A stretch of 64,000 nt of DNA from CBFFRJ01 sp963530515 (GTDB lineage Bacteria > Pseudomonadota > Gammaproteobacteria > Enterobacterales > Enterobacteriaceae): assembly GCA_963530515.1 (NCBI GenBank), contig CAUSEC010000025.1, positions 1 to 64,000 of the forward strand, read 5' to 3'. The stretch's first letter is position 1; each line of letters begins with the position of its first letter. The position numbers and the translations under genes are program-made. The notes under the pieces were generated by a model. It worked only from the letters and a program-made list of their open reading frames with translations. It ran no database searches and was not told the DNA's origin. Shown in pieces: positions 1 through 7,621 of the stretch.

Positions 1-239
1 GCACCACGCCTTCAGTAGCGGAGCAGGAAGGACATCTGATGGAAATGGAAGCCACCCGCACAGCGCGCTGGGATATCACTCCCCGAGGGAATACCGGCAG
101 CGGACATCGTTAACTTAAGATACAAAAGCTGTTCGGAGATGGAGGGTCAAGATCAGGGTGACCTGCGCCATGATGTTATCCGAGCCCTGTTTCCTAATCA
201 CTACACCGGTATTTGATTACCCAGGTCAACTTCAGGCTG
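1..239. other. No gene seen; flank of IS66 remnant
   Basis: I find no convincing coding region here. The stretch lies just beyond the 3' end of the IS66 transposase remnant and may include the rest of that element's terminal region, but I could not identify a terminal inverted repeat. Confidence 0.4.
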
Positions 240-564
240 TTACAGGGACGGCAACCGTGTCAGCACATCCTTGAGATAGGCATACGGATCGTGCCCATTA
301 TTACGGGCCGACTGGATCAAACTCATGATCGCAGCAGCGCGCTTGAGTATGCGAACCCACGCCGAGCATTTGAGAAGGCAACGGGATGAACGCTGGCTGG
401 ATAGCCGTGGTTTTCTGGGTAGGCAGCCGAATCCATTTGTGATCGAGGTTGGCATTGAGGCTGTAGCCCAAGGCGATGTTTGCGATGGAGGCACCGGGTT
501 CAGAACACTCCTGAATGACCTGAGCCTTGAAAGATTTGCTGTAGGTACGGCGCTGAGGGCGCAT
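240..564 (-). pseudogene. IS66-family remnant (tnpA start fused to tnpC end)
   Basis: Two pieces of an IS66-type element lie head to tail on the minus strand. From about 564 down to 376 the reading frame begins MRPQRRTYSKSFKAQVIQEC and continues through an HTH of the IS66 TnpA type (ANLDHKWIR). From about 330 to 240 a second frame ends with NGHDPYAYLKDVLTRLPSL, the typical carboxy end of the IS66 TnpC transposase. The roughly 2 kb that normally separates them (rest of tnpA, tnpB, most of tnpC) is absent, so this is an inactive deletion derivative. It marks the left border of the heat-resistance genes and may be a relic of how they were mobilised. Family assignment is from motif memory; the exact element is not identified. 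Confidence 0.75.
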
Positions 565-653
565 GGAAAATCCGCTTGATGGGCCATGGCCTTCGGCGGC
601 GGTGTCGGGAAGGTGTGTTGGCCGGACGGATACTGTTGAACTACGTTGTCTGG

Positions 654-842
654 GGCAACGGAAGTGTTTCGGCCCGACTCTGGAACGCGATCCGCAGCGA
701 CGACTGGGCAATTCCGCACGTTAGCCTGAGCAGCCTCGGGGAAATCGTCGTCTGGGCGCGCCCAGACGAGTTTCCGTCAAGGAACATGCAGACGAGCAAG
801 GGGCTGCGGGCACTCGGCTACAACGTGAGGATCGGTGTTTGA
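654..842 (+). pseudogene. Carboxy-terminal remnant of an unidentified protein
   Basis: The end of an open frame from about 654 reads like genuine protein (LWNAIRSDDWAIPHVS, then NMQTSKGLRALGYNVRIGV to a stop) and is unlike the IS66-derived sequence in front of it. It looks like the last 60 or so residues of a conserved protein whose 5' part was replaced by the IS66 remnant. I do not recognise the family. It could still be a chance frame. Confidence 0.3.
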
Positions 843-965
843 TCGAGGCGCCTGTGGTACACGCAGGCTGACGAGCCAGGCGCTGTCCATTGCCTGATCA
901 GACCGCCCCGCTGCGCCTTGCCTGAGCAGTTGACCTGCATCAATGGGGCGGGAGAACGCTGTACA

Positions 966-1000
966 TTGACTCTTGAAGGCTGTCATGGTAAGCGTAATAT
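966..1000 (+). promoter_or_regulatory. Candidate promoter of the heat-resistance operon
   Basis: TTGACT at 966-971 is followed directly by CTTGAAG at 972-978, which resembles the -35 element of heat-shock (sigma-32) promoters. An AT-rich TAATAT lies at 995-1000. No good sigma-32 -10 (CCCAT-like) is present at the right distance, so this is a candidate only. It sits about 90 bases before the first gene of the operon. Confidence 0.25.
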
Positions 1001-1064
1001 CTTACAAAGTATTACAAGGATTTCCTTGGCCGGAACCGCAAAGCGACGCGATTGGAGAGGGTGA

Positions 1065-1103
1065 GATGAAAGCGCACCTACAGGGATGAAAGCGCACCTA
1101 CAG
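1065..1103 (+). repeat. 20-bp tandem duplication over the operon's first start codon
   Basis: The 19-mer GATGAAAGCGCACCTACAG occurs at 1065-1083 and again at 1085-1103. The first copy keeps the good ribosome-binding site (GGAGAGGGTG just upstream) and opens a seven-codon frame, MKAHLQG, whose TGA (1087-1089) overlaps the ATG (1086-1088) of the real HTH gene. The duplication therefore appears to have converted the original start into a short leader peptide, leaving the HTH gene to be translated by reinitiation. Confidence 0.85.
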
Positions 1104-1367
1104 GTGATTTTCACGCTCGATGAATTGGCTGCGTACTTGAAAGTCGGCAAGCGGACGCTTTATCGGCTCGCCGCGCACGGGGAAATTCCGGCTTTCAAGG
1201 TGGGCGGGACGTGGCGGTTTCCTCAAAGTGAAATCGATCAGTGGATCAATGATCAGACCCGAGCCGCAGCAAAGAAGGAGGTGATGCGCAAGCGTGAACA
1301 GCAGAAGTCATCCGAGCAGCCCGTGTCGCCTGGGCGCACTGCCCGTCACAGCAGGCAAAGGGCTTGA
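1086..1367 (+). CDS. Excisionase-type helix-turn-helix protein of the heat-resistance locus
   Basis: This 93-residue protein has an excisionase/MerR-like winged HTH across residues 8-58 (FTLDELAAYLKVGKRTLYRL, then GEIPAFKVGGTWRFPQSEIDQWI), followed by a basic, polar tail. Small DNA-binding proteins of this kind head the LHR/tLST loci of Proteobacteria, directly before hsp20 and clpK, as here. Its likely role is local transcription control, which is inference. The start codon overlaps the stop of a seven-codon leader created by a tandem duplication, so its own ribosome-binding site now lies 20 bases further upstream. Codon use is GC-rich, like the following genes and unlike the enterobacterial core. 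Confidence 0.8.
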   Translation: MKAHLQVIFTLDELAAYLKVGKRTLYRLAAHGEIPAFKVGGTWRFPQSEIDQWINDQTRAAAKKEVMRKREQQKSSEQPVSPGRTARHSRQRA

Positions 1368-1401
1368 GTAACTCGTTTTCCAATTTTTCTGGAGGTATGA
1401 C

Positions 1402-1971
1402 ATGGACATCGATTTCAAGAAGTTGGCTCCCTGGAACTGGTTCAAGAACGAGCAGCAAGAGCAGCAGACCGTCTCTTCCCTGCCGGTGCAGCGCAATGAC
1501 CTGCCAGCGGCGAGCGGGCCAGTCAGCCCGATCCTGCAACTGCATCGGGAAATCGACCGGCTGTTCGATGACGCATTCCGCGGCTTCGGTTTTCCGGCGT
1601 TGAACATGCCGCAGTGGCCATCCGATTGGTCGGGCATGCTGAAGCCGGCCCTGGACATCCAGGAAACCGACAAGCAGTACAAGATTGCCCTGGAAGTGCC
1701 CGGTGTCGAGGAGAAGGACATCCAGATCACTCTCGACAACGACGTGCTGATGGTGCGTGGCGAGAAGCGCCAGGAACAGGAGAAGAAGGAAGGTGGCTTC
1801 CACCGTGTGGAGCGCTCCTACGGCAGCTTTCAGCGTGCCTTGAACCTGCCTGACGACGCCAACCAGGATTCGATCAAAGCATCGTTCAAGAACGGGGTGC
1901 TCACGGTCACGATCGACAAGCGCGAGGTCAGCGCGCCGAAGCAGGGACGCTCGATCCCGATCAACGGCTGA
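1402..1971 (+). CDS. hsp20: Small heat-shock protein Hsp20
   Basis: A 189-residue Hsp20/alpha-crystallin family holdase, expected to bind unfolding proteins in the cytoplasm and pass them to the disaggregase encoded next door. The alpha-crystallin domain spans about residues 80-180 and includes the conserved GVLTVTIDKRE strand. A carboxy-terminal SIPI motif corresponds to the IxI anchor used for oligomer assembly. The ATG at 1402 is preceded by TGGAGG at a good distance. The gene lies 34 bases after the HTH gene and about 105 bases before clpK. In known LHR/tLST loci this protein and ClpK are the main determinants of heat survival. The length is typical of the tLST version rather than of IbpA/IbpB. 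Confidence 0.93.
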   Translation: MDIDFKKLAPWNWFKNEQQEQQTVSSLPVQRNDLPAASGPVSPILQLHREIDRLFDDAFRGFGFPALNMPQWPSDWSGMLKPALDIQETDKQYKIALEVPGVEEKDIQITLDNDVLMVRGEKRQEQEKKEGGFHRVERSYGSFQRALNLPDDANQDSIKASFKNGVLTVTIDKREVSAPKQGRSIPING

Positions 1972-2076
1972 CGTCGCCGGCTCGTTCGTCACAAGAAAAA
2001 CCCGGCACGAGACGAGGAGTCGCGGTTCGCGATGCCTCGTCGCCTCAACCTTGTCAACCTTCTCAGGAGCATCAGC

Positions 2077-4872
2077 ATGGCCAGAAAACAATGCCAGGTC
2101 TGCGGCCAACCCGCCACCGTGCGGGTGGAAGCCAATCTCAACGGTCGTCACAGCACCATGCTGTTGTGCGACGACCATTACCGGCAATTAGTGCGCCAGC
2201 AAAAGCGCACCGTTTCGCCGCTGGAAGCCTTGTTCGGCTCGCGCAGCGGCCTGTTCGAGGACTTCCTCGGCAGTGACTTCTTCCGCATCGGCGACGACGC
2301 GACGCCAGTTGCCGCCGATACCGATGACGTGGTCGATGCCTCGTTTGGCGAGCCCGCCGCCGCAGGTTCGGGTGCGCCGCGCCGTCGCGGCAGTGGGCTG
2401 GCCAGCCGCATCAGCGAACAGTCGGAAGCCTTGCTGCAGGAGGCCGCCAAACACGCTGCCGAATTTGGCCGCTCCGAGGTGGATACCGAACATCTGCTGC
2501 TGGCGCTGGCCGACAGCGACGTGGTCAAGACCATCCTGGGTCAGTTCAAGATCAAGGTCGATGACCTCAAGCGGCAGATCGAGTCTGAGGCCAAGCGCGG
2601 GGACAAGCCCTTCGAGGGCGAGATCGGCGTGTCGCCGCGCGTGAAGGATGCGCTCAGCCGCGCCTTCGTGGCCTCCAATGAACTCGGCCATTCTTATGTC
2701 GGTCCAGAGCATTTCCTGATCGGTCTGGCTGAGGAAGGCGAAGGGCTGGCCGCCAACCTGCTGCGCCGCTACGGCCTGACGCCGCAGGCGCTGCGCCAAC
2801 AGGTCAGCAAGGTGGTCGGCAAGGGCGCCGAGGATGGCCGCGCTGAGACGCCGACCAACACGCCAGAACTCGACAAGTACTCGCGCGACCTGACCAAGAT
2901 GGCGCGCGACGGCAAGCTCGACCCGGTGATCGGCCGCGCGCAGGAGATCGAAACCACCATCGAGGTGCTGGCCCGGCGCAAGAAGAACAACCCGGTGCTG
3001 ATCGGCGAGCCGGGTGTGGGCAAGACCGCCATCGTCGAAGGGCTGGCGCAGCGCATGGTGGCGGGTGAAGTGCCCGAGACCTTGCGCGACAAGCGCCTGG
3101 TGGAACTCAACATCAACGCCATGGTGGCCGGCGCCAAATATCGCGGCGAGTTCGAGGAGCGCGTGCAGAAGGTGCTGAAGGAGGTGACCGAGCACCAGGG
3201 CGAGCTGATTTTGTTCATCGACGAGGTGCACACCATCGTCGGTGCCGGCCAGGGCGGTGGCGAAGGCGGGCTGGACGTGGCCAACGTGTTCAAACCGATG
3301 ATGGCGCGCGGTGAACTCAACCTGATCGGCGCCACGACGCTGAACGAGTACCAGAAATACATCGAGAAGGATGCCGCACTGGAGCGGCGCTTCCAGCCGG
3401 TGACGGTACCCGAGCCGACGGTGGCCCAGGCCATCATGATTCTGCGCGGCCTGCGCGACACCTTCGAGGCGCACCACAAGGTCAGCATCTCCGAGGACGC
3501 GATCATCGCGGCGGCCGAGTTGTCCGACCGCTACATCACGGCGCGCTTCCTGCCGGACAAGGCGATCGACTTGCTCGACCAGGCGGCCGCGCGCGTGAAG
3601 CTGTCGGCCACGGCCCGGCCGGTGGCCGTGCAGGAGCTGGAGTCCGAACTGCACCAGCTGCGGCGTGAACAGGATTACGTGGCCGCGCGCAAGCAGTACG
3701 ACCAGGCCGCCGAGCTCGGGAAGCGCATCGAAGCCAAGGAGGCCGAGCTCAAGAAGCTCGTCGAGGACTGGGAGCGGGAGCGGGCCTCCGGCAGTGCCGA
3801 GGTCAAGGCGGAACACGTGGCGCAGATCGTCTCGCGCCTGACCGGCATCCCGGTCAACGAGTTGACGGTGGAAGAGCGCGAAAAGCTGCTGCACTTGGAA
3901 CAACGGCTGCACGAGCGCCTGGTGGGACAAGACGAGGCGGTCCGTGCCGTGGCCGATGCCGTGCGGCTGTCCCGCGCCGGCCTGCGTGAAGGCAGCAAAC
4001 CGGTGGCTACCTTCCTGTTTCTGGGCCCGACCGGGGTGGGCAAGACCGAGCTCGCCAAGGCATTGGCCGAATCGATCTACGGCGATGAGCACGCCCTGTT
4101 GCGCATCGACATGTCGGAATATGGCGAACGCCATACCGTGGCGCGATTGGTGGGCGCGCCTCCGGGCTATGTCGGTTACGACGAAGGCGGTCAGCTCACC
4201 GAGAAGGTGCGGCGCAAGCCCTACAGCGTGCTGCTGCTCGACGAGATCGAGAAGGCACACCCTGACGTATACAACATCCTGCTGCAAGTGTTCGACGACG
4301 GTCGCCTCACCGACGGCAAGGGCCGGGTGGTGGATTTCACCAACACCATCATCATCGCCACGTCCAACCTGGGTTCGGACATCATCCAGCGACGGCTGAA
4401 GGCGCGCGGGGCGGCCGGCGAGGAGTACGAAAAGACCAAGGCCGGAGTCATGGACGTGCTGCGCGGCCATTTCCGGCCCGAGTTCCTCAACCGCATCGAC
4501 GAGATCATCGTCTTCCATGCGCTGGGCAAGGAGGAGATCCGCCACATCGTCGGCCTGCAGCTCGATCGCGTGGCGCGCAGCGCCGCCAGCCAGGGCGTGA
4601 CGCTCACTTTCGATCAGACGCTGATCGACCATTTCGCGGAAGAAGGCTACAAGCCCGAGTTCGGTGCGCGTGAACTCAAGCGCCTGATCCGCAGCGAGCT
4701 GGAAACTGCGCTGGCGCGCGAGATGCTCGGCGGCGGTATCGGCAAGGGCGATCACGCCAGCGCACGCTGGGACGACAAGGCCGAACGCGTGGTGTTCGAA
4801 CGCAAAGAGCCACCGCAGACCCCGGCCGAGCCGGAGCAGCCGGATGCCGCGAAGGCGAGCGACGCATCTTGA
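2077..4872 (+). CDS. clpK: ClpK/ClpG stand-alone AAA+ disaggregase
   Basis: A 931-residue Clp/Hsp100 ATPase of the ClpK (ClpG) type, which dissolves protein aggregates and confers strong heat resistance. Residues 1-35 carry a zinc-knuckle-like pattern (C6-x2-C9 and C31-x2-H34), a hallmark of ClpG N-termini. A Clp N domain follows to about 245. The first AAA module has Walker A GEPGVGKT (310-317) and Walker B ILFIDEVH. A shortened middle region with EQDYVAARKQ lies near 540-600. The second AAA module has GPTGVGKTE near 650 and Walker B VLLLDEIEKAH. The ATG at 2077 is chosen because AGGAG lies at 2065-2069; an upstream ATG at 2032 would add 15 residues without homology. The stop overlaps the next start (TGATG). 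Confidence 0.95.
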   Translation: MARKQCQVCGQPATVRVEANLNGRHSTMLLCDDHYRQLVRQQKRTVSPLEALFGSRSGLFEDFLGSDFFRIGDDATPVAADTDDVVDASFGEPAAAGSGAPRRRGSGLASRISEQSEALLQEAAKHAAEFGRSEVDTEHLLLALADSDVVKTILGQFKIKVDDLKRQIESEAKRGDKPFEGEIGVSPRVKDALSRAFVASNELGHSYVGPEHFLIGLAEEGEGLAANLLRRYGLTPQALRQQVSKVVGKGAEDGRAETPTNTPELDKYSRDLTKMARDGKLDPVIGRAQEIETTIEVLARRKKNNPVLIGEPGVGKTAIVEGLAQRMVAGEVPETLRDKRLVELNINAMVAGAKYRGEFEERVQKVLKEVTEHQGELILFIDEVHTIVGAGQGGGEGGLDVANVFKPMMARGELNLIGATTLNEYQKYIEKDAALERRFQPVTVPEPTVAQAIMILRGLRDTFEAHHKVSISEDAIIAAAELSDRYITARFLPDKAIDLLDQAAARVKLSATARPVAVQELESELHQLRREQDYVAARKQYDQAAELGKRIEAKEAELKKLVEDWERERASGSAEVKAEHVAQIVSRLTGIPVNELTVEEREKLLHLEQRLHERLVGQDEAVRAVADAVRLSRAGLREGSKPVATFLFLGPTGVGKTELAKALAESIYGDEHALLRIDMSEYGERHTVARLVGAPPGYVGYDEGGQLTEKVRRKPYSVLLLDEIEKAHPDVYNILLQVFDDGRLTDGKGRVVDFTNTIIIATSNLGSDIIQRRLKARGAAGEEYEKTKAGVMDVLRGHFRPEFLNRIDEIIVFHALGKEEIRHIVGLQLDRVARSAASQGVTLTFDQTLIDHFAEEGYKPEFGARELKRLIRSELETALAREMLGGGIGKGDHASARWDDKAERVVFERKEPPQTPAEPEQPDAAKASDAS

Positions 4873-5069
4873 TGGCGGGCGAGGCTGCCGTGTCCGACCC
4901 CATCGGCCTGGCACTGGCATGGGCAGCCTCCCTGGCCTCGATCGCGGTGGCGGTCGTGGCCGCAGGTCACGCGGGCGTCTACAAGCGTGATGAGCAGTCG
5001 GCCACGCCGTGGGGACTGCTCATCAGCGGCGGCACTGCCCTCCCGCTCGCTGGCCATCCGTTCGCGTGA
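4872..5069 (+). CDS. Small membrane protein, probably truncated PLDc_N-type
   Basis: A 65-residue frame whose ATG overlaps the clpK stop codon, so it should be translationally coupled. It has one clear membrane segment (LALAWAASLASIAVAVVAA), then YKRDEQSATPWGLL and a short tail ending at 5069. The pattern of a membrane helix followed by xYKRDxRSATxW resembles the membrane N-terminus of phospholipase-D/cardiolipin-synthase-like proteins. The frame breaks off before a second helix, and the next DNA belongs to a broken diguanylate cyclase, so I read this as the stub of a deleted gene. In other tLST loci several genes lie between clpK and psiE; here they are missing. Confidence 0.5.
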   Translation: MAGEAAVSDPIGLALAWAASLASIAVAVVAAGHAGVYKRDEQSATPWGLLISGGTALPLAGHPFA

Positions 5070-5100
5070 CGGCGCGGCCCATCTGTTCACCTGATCCTCT

Positions 5101-5539
5101 GGCAACTCGACTTTCGAGGAACAAGGCCCATGGCTGGGTGACGCGGGCAGGCAACTGATAGTCGGTACTCTGTTCGACATCTCTTCTCGCAAGGAAATAG
5201 AGCAGCAGTTGCTGCGTATGGTGATCACCGACCCCTTTGCTTCACGGTTGAGGGAACATGTTCGCGCAACCGACATGGCTGCCCGGATTGGGGGGAGGAA
5301 TTCGCTGTGTTGTTGGAAGCGGTATCGATAGAAGGCGCCCAAGTATGGGCGGAGCGATTTCGTCAGGACACTGCGGCGACAGCGGTGGTGTGTGGAGAGG
5401 TGTCGATCAGCTATAGCGCCAGCATGGGGGTGGCTCTCCTTGACCCCCGTTTGCACTCTGTCGAGCAGGTGATGCTGCAGGCGGACAGCGCGCTCTACCA
5501 GGCAAAAAAGACGAGGGTGCAACCAAGTTGTGGGCGCAC
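5101..5539 (+). pseudogene. Broken PAS-GGDEF diguanylate cyclase remnant
   Basis: In one frame from about 5101 a PAS/PAC-like end (QLIVGTLFDISSRKEIEQQL) leads to VITDPF, then jumps directly to RATDMAARIGG. The 50-60 residues that normally follow TDPLTGLPNR are missing, an internal deletion. In the G-run at 5290-5295, just before the EEF of the GGEEF motif, the frame shifts by one base. The remaining EEFAVLLE and the conserved ASMGVALLDP and ADSALYQAK parts continue in another frame to about 5539. The gene therefore carries both a deletion and a frameshift and should have no activity. It lies directly before psiE. Confidence 0.75.
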
Positions 5540-5567
5540 AAGTATTTCAGAATTGAGAGGAGTGGCG

Positions 5568-6056
5568 ATGAAGGAAAAGCAAGCAGACCCGATCAAAACA
5601 TTTCGCGCCCAATGGGCAGTGATGACGTTCTACGAGCGCTTTGAACAGGTGATCGCGCTCGCGCTGTCCGCAATCATTGCCGTTATCATCGTGGTCTCGC
5701 TGCTGCAGCTGATCTCGATCGTCTTCAGCCTGCTGATCATTGATGCATTCAATCCGCTCGATCACAAGGTCTTCCAGACCGTGTTCGGCATGATCATGAC
5801 GCTGCTCATTGCCATGGAGTTCAAGCATTCCATCGTGAGGGTGGCCTTGCGGCGCGACAGCATCATCCAGGTCAAGACGGTGATCCTGATCGGGCTGATC
5901 GCCCTGGCGCGTAAATTCGTAATCCTCGACCCGGAGACCGGCCCCGCCAAGGTCGCGGCGCTTGCAGGCGCGACACTGGCCCTCGGGGCGACTTACTGGC
6001 TGCTGCGCGAGCGCGATGACCGGACAGCCGGGGAAAGCTCAGATGATCAGTCGTGA
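5568..6056 (+). CDS. psiE: PsiE-family inner-membrane protein
   Basis: A 162-residue membrane protein of the phosphate-starvation-inducible PsiE family, a standard member of tLST/LHR loci. It has four predicted membrane segments: about residues 27-58 (one or two helices, rich in I, V and L), 66-82 around FGMIMTLLIAMEF, 98-115 (TVILIGLIALARKF) and 125-142. The ATG at 5568 has AGGAG six bases upstream. A longer in-frame extension to 5307 exists but encodes the carboxy end of the broken diguanylate cyclase, so it is not part of this gene. The 3' end overlaps the next gene by 14 bases. The biochemical function of PsiE is not established; in this context it is linked to envelope stress tolerance. 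Confidence 0.88.
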   Translation: MKEKQADPIKTFRAQWAVMTFYERFEQVIALALSAIIAVIIVVSLLQLISIVFSLLIIDAFNPLDHKVFQTVFGMIMTLLIAMEFKHSIVRVALRRDSIIQVKTVILIGLIALARKFVILDPETGPAKVAALAGATLALGATYWLLRERDDRTAGESSDDQS

Positions 6057-7005
6057 TCTGCGCCACGCGCAGAATGTCGGCGCGCGGCATCGCTGGCACA
6101 ATCGCCTGCAAACCGTGCTGTTGGTGCTGACCCTGCTCGGAATTGCCGCCGTCGCTGGCAGCCTGCTGTTGGGTGACGGCGGGCTTTGGCTGGCGCTTGC
6201 GGCTGCGGGGTTCACCCTGCTGCTTGAACCGGCGGCCGCCTCCGGGCTGACCTTGCGGCTGTATGGCGCACGCCCCCTGCACCCGGATGAAGCGCCCGAT
6301 CTTTGGGCTGTGTTGCGCGAACTGGCGGCGCGGGCCGGGCTGCCTACCGTGCCGGTACCGCACTACGTGCCCAGCGGGGTCGTCAACGCCTTCGCCACCG
6401 GTTCGAAGCATCACGCGGCCATCGCGCTGACCGACGGCCTGCTGCGTAGCCTCACGCCCCGCGAGTTGACCGGCGTGCTCGGCCACGAAATCGCGCATAT
6501 TGCGAACGAGGATTTGCGTGTCATGGGCTTGGCCGATTCCATCAGCCGGCTCACCCATCTTCTGGCCTTGTTGGGGCAGCTTGCGATCGTGCTCAGCTTG
6601 CCAACGCTATTGCTTGGAGTCACGGAAGTCAATTGGCCCGCGTTGCTTCTACTTGCGGTCGCGCCACAGCTGGCCTTGCTGGCTCAGTTGGGCTTGTCCA
6701 GGGTGCGCGAATTCGACGCCGACCGGCTCGCTGCCGAATTGACCGGCGACCCGCACGGGCTGGCCTCAGCGCTCGCCAAGATCGAGCGGGTGAGCCGCTC
6801 CTGGCGCGCCTGGCTGCTGCCCGGATGGGGCAATCCGGAACCCTCCTGGTTGCGCACGCATCCAGCGACGGCTGAACGCATTGAGCGCTTGCTGGAACTT
6901 GCTCCGCCGCCCGCGATGCCGCCGTTTCCATCGGCCCGTTTCGACCCCGAAGTGACCGTATCACCACGTCCGCCACGCTGGCGCACTGGCGGCCTTTGGC
7001 GCTGA
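6043..7005 (+). CDS. M48-family (HtpX-like) membrane metalloprotease
   Basis: A 320-residue zinc protease. Two membrane helices lie at about residues 25-70. The catalytic HEIAH motif (GVLGHEIAHIANEDLRV) is near residue 150, and the third zinc ligand is probably the Glu of REFDAD near 225, as in M48 enzymes. Further hydrophobic segments (LLALLGQLAIVLSLPTLLL and LLLLAVAPQLALLAQ) sit between them, as in HtpX. The start at 6043 lies inside the end of psiE and implies coupled translation. Proteases of this class degrade misfolded membrane proteins. In tLST loci the gene follows psiE and precedes a DegP-like protease, matching the order here. The protein appears intact. Confidence 0.9.
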   Translation: MISRDLRHAQNVGARHRWHNRLQTVLLVLTLLGIAAVAGSLLLGDGGLWLALAAAGFTLLLEPAAASGLTLRLYGARPLHPDEAPDLWAVLRELAARAGLPTVPVPHYVPSGVVNAFATGSKHHAAIALTDGLLRSLTPRELTGVLGHEIAHIANEDLRVMGLADSISRLTHLLALLGQLAIVLSLPTLLLGVTEVNWPALLLLAVAPQLALLAQLGLSRVREFDADRLAAELTGDPHGLASALAKIERVSRSWRAWLLPGWGNPEPSWLRTHPATAERIERLLELAPPPAMPPFPSARFDPEVTVSPRPPRWRTGGLWR

Positions 7006-7012
7006 TTTCAAC

Positions 7013-7160
7013 ATGGAGAATGACGTGACCTACCCGACCCCTACAGCCGCCCGGCGCCGGATCGATTCATCCGGCGCTGGCTCGTCATCACTGGCTGCAT
7101 CGCCGCACTCATGCTGCTGTGGCAGTTCCTGCCCGCCATCGAAGCCTGGTTCAGTCCCCA
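7013..7160 (+). pseudogene. 5' fragment of a membrane-anchored protein (possibly DegP-like), cut by an IS
   Basis: In the frame passing through 7036 the sequence reads like a short cytoplasmic segment and a signal anchor (RFIRRWLVITGCIAALMLLW, then QFLPAIEAWF). No usable start codon lies in that frame; the ATGs at 7013 and 7020 are in other frames, so a small indel may be present. The reading frame is lost at about 7160, where transposase sequence begins. From its place after the M48 protease gene I infer the start of the DegP-like serine protease that ends many tLST loci. The catalytic part is absent. Confidence 0.45.
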
Positions 7161-7616
7161 CGAAACAAATGCTTCAGCCCGGAAGAGAGGTCTCAGGCCG
7201 TCCGGGAGCTCTGTAACCGACGTGGAACCGCGCGTAAAGTTGCACAAAGCATAGGCGTCAGCGTCCCGGTCCTGTACAAATGGAAGAAAGACCTTATCAG
7301 TGACGAGGCTTATCAATCCATGCGCAAACGAAAGTCAGCCCCTCAGGATAAAAATCAGGATGCTTTACTCGGTGAAATCCAGCGTCTCAGGAAGCAGATT
7401 CATCAGCTGCAGCTCGAACGTGACATACTGACAAAGGCGAATGAACTGATAAAAAAAGATCTGGGCGTCAGCTTTCTGAAACTGAAAAACAGGGAGAAAA
7501 CCCTGATAGTTGATGCCCTTAAGAAAAAGTACCCCGTTGCTGAGTTGCTAAGCGTTCTGCAACTTGCCCGCAGCTGTTATTTTTACCAAAACGTCTGTAC
7601 GATAAGTATGCGGTAA
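7161..7616 (+). CDS. IS3-family OrfA (5' truncated)
   Basis: The protein starts with an HTH (SQAVRELCNRRGTARKVAQS, then VSVPVLYKWKKDL), continues with a leucine-rich coiled coil (GEIQRLRKQIHQLQLERDIL) and runs on into sequence that in related elements belongs to the beginning of OrfB (KKKYPVAELLSVLQLARSCY). No native start codon is visible, because upstream codons in frame derive from the interrupted gene. The frame ends at 7616. The orfB product continues in the -1 frame from around 7585-7591, next to an ACCAAAACG stretch. This could be a programmed -1 site or a simple indel. OrfA alone normally binds the element's ends and represses transposition. Confidence 0.75.
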   Translation, partial: RNKCFSPEERSQAVRELCNRRGTARKVAQSIGVSVPVLYKWKKDLISDEAYQSMRKRKSAPQDKNQDALLGEIQRLRKQIHQLQLERDILTKANELIKKDLGVSFLKLKNREKTLIVDALKKKYPVAELLSVLQLARSCYFYQNVCTISMR

Positions 7617-7621
7617 TACGC

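Noticed and set aside
2188..4920. 910-codon frame on the minus strand opposite clpK
   Set aside because: It is antisense to a well-conserved AAA+ gene in GC-rich DNA; its composition (many His, Gln, Leu, Val) is typical of such shadows.
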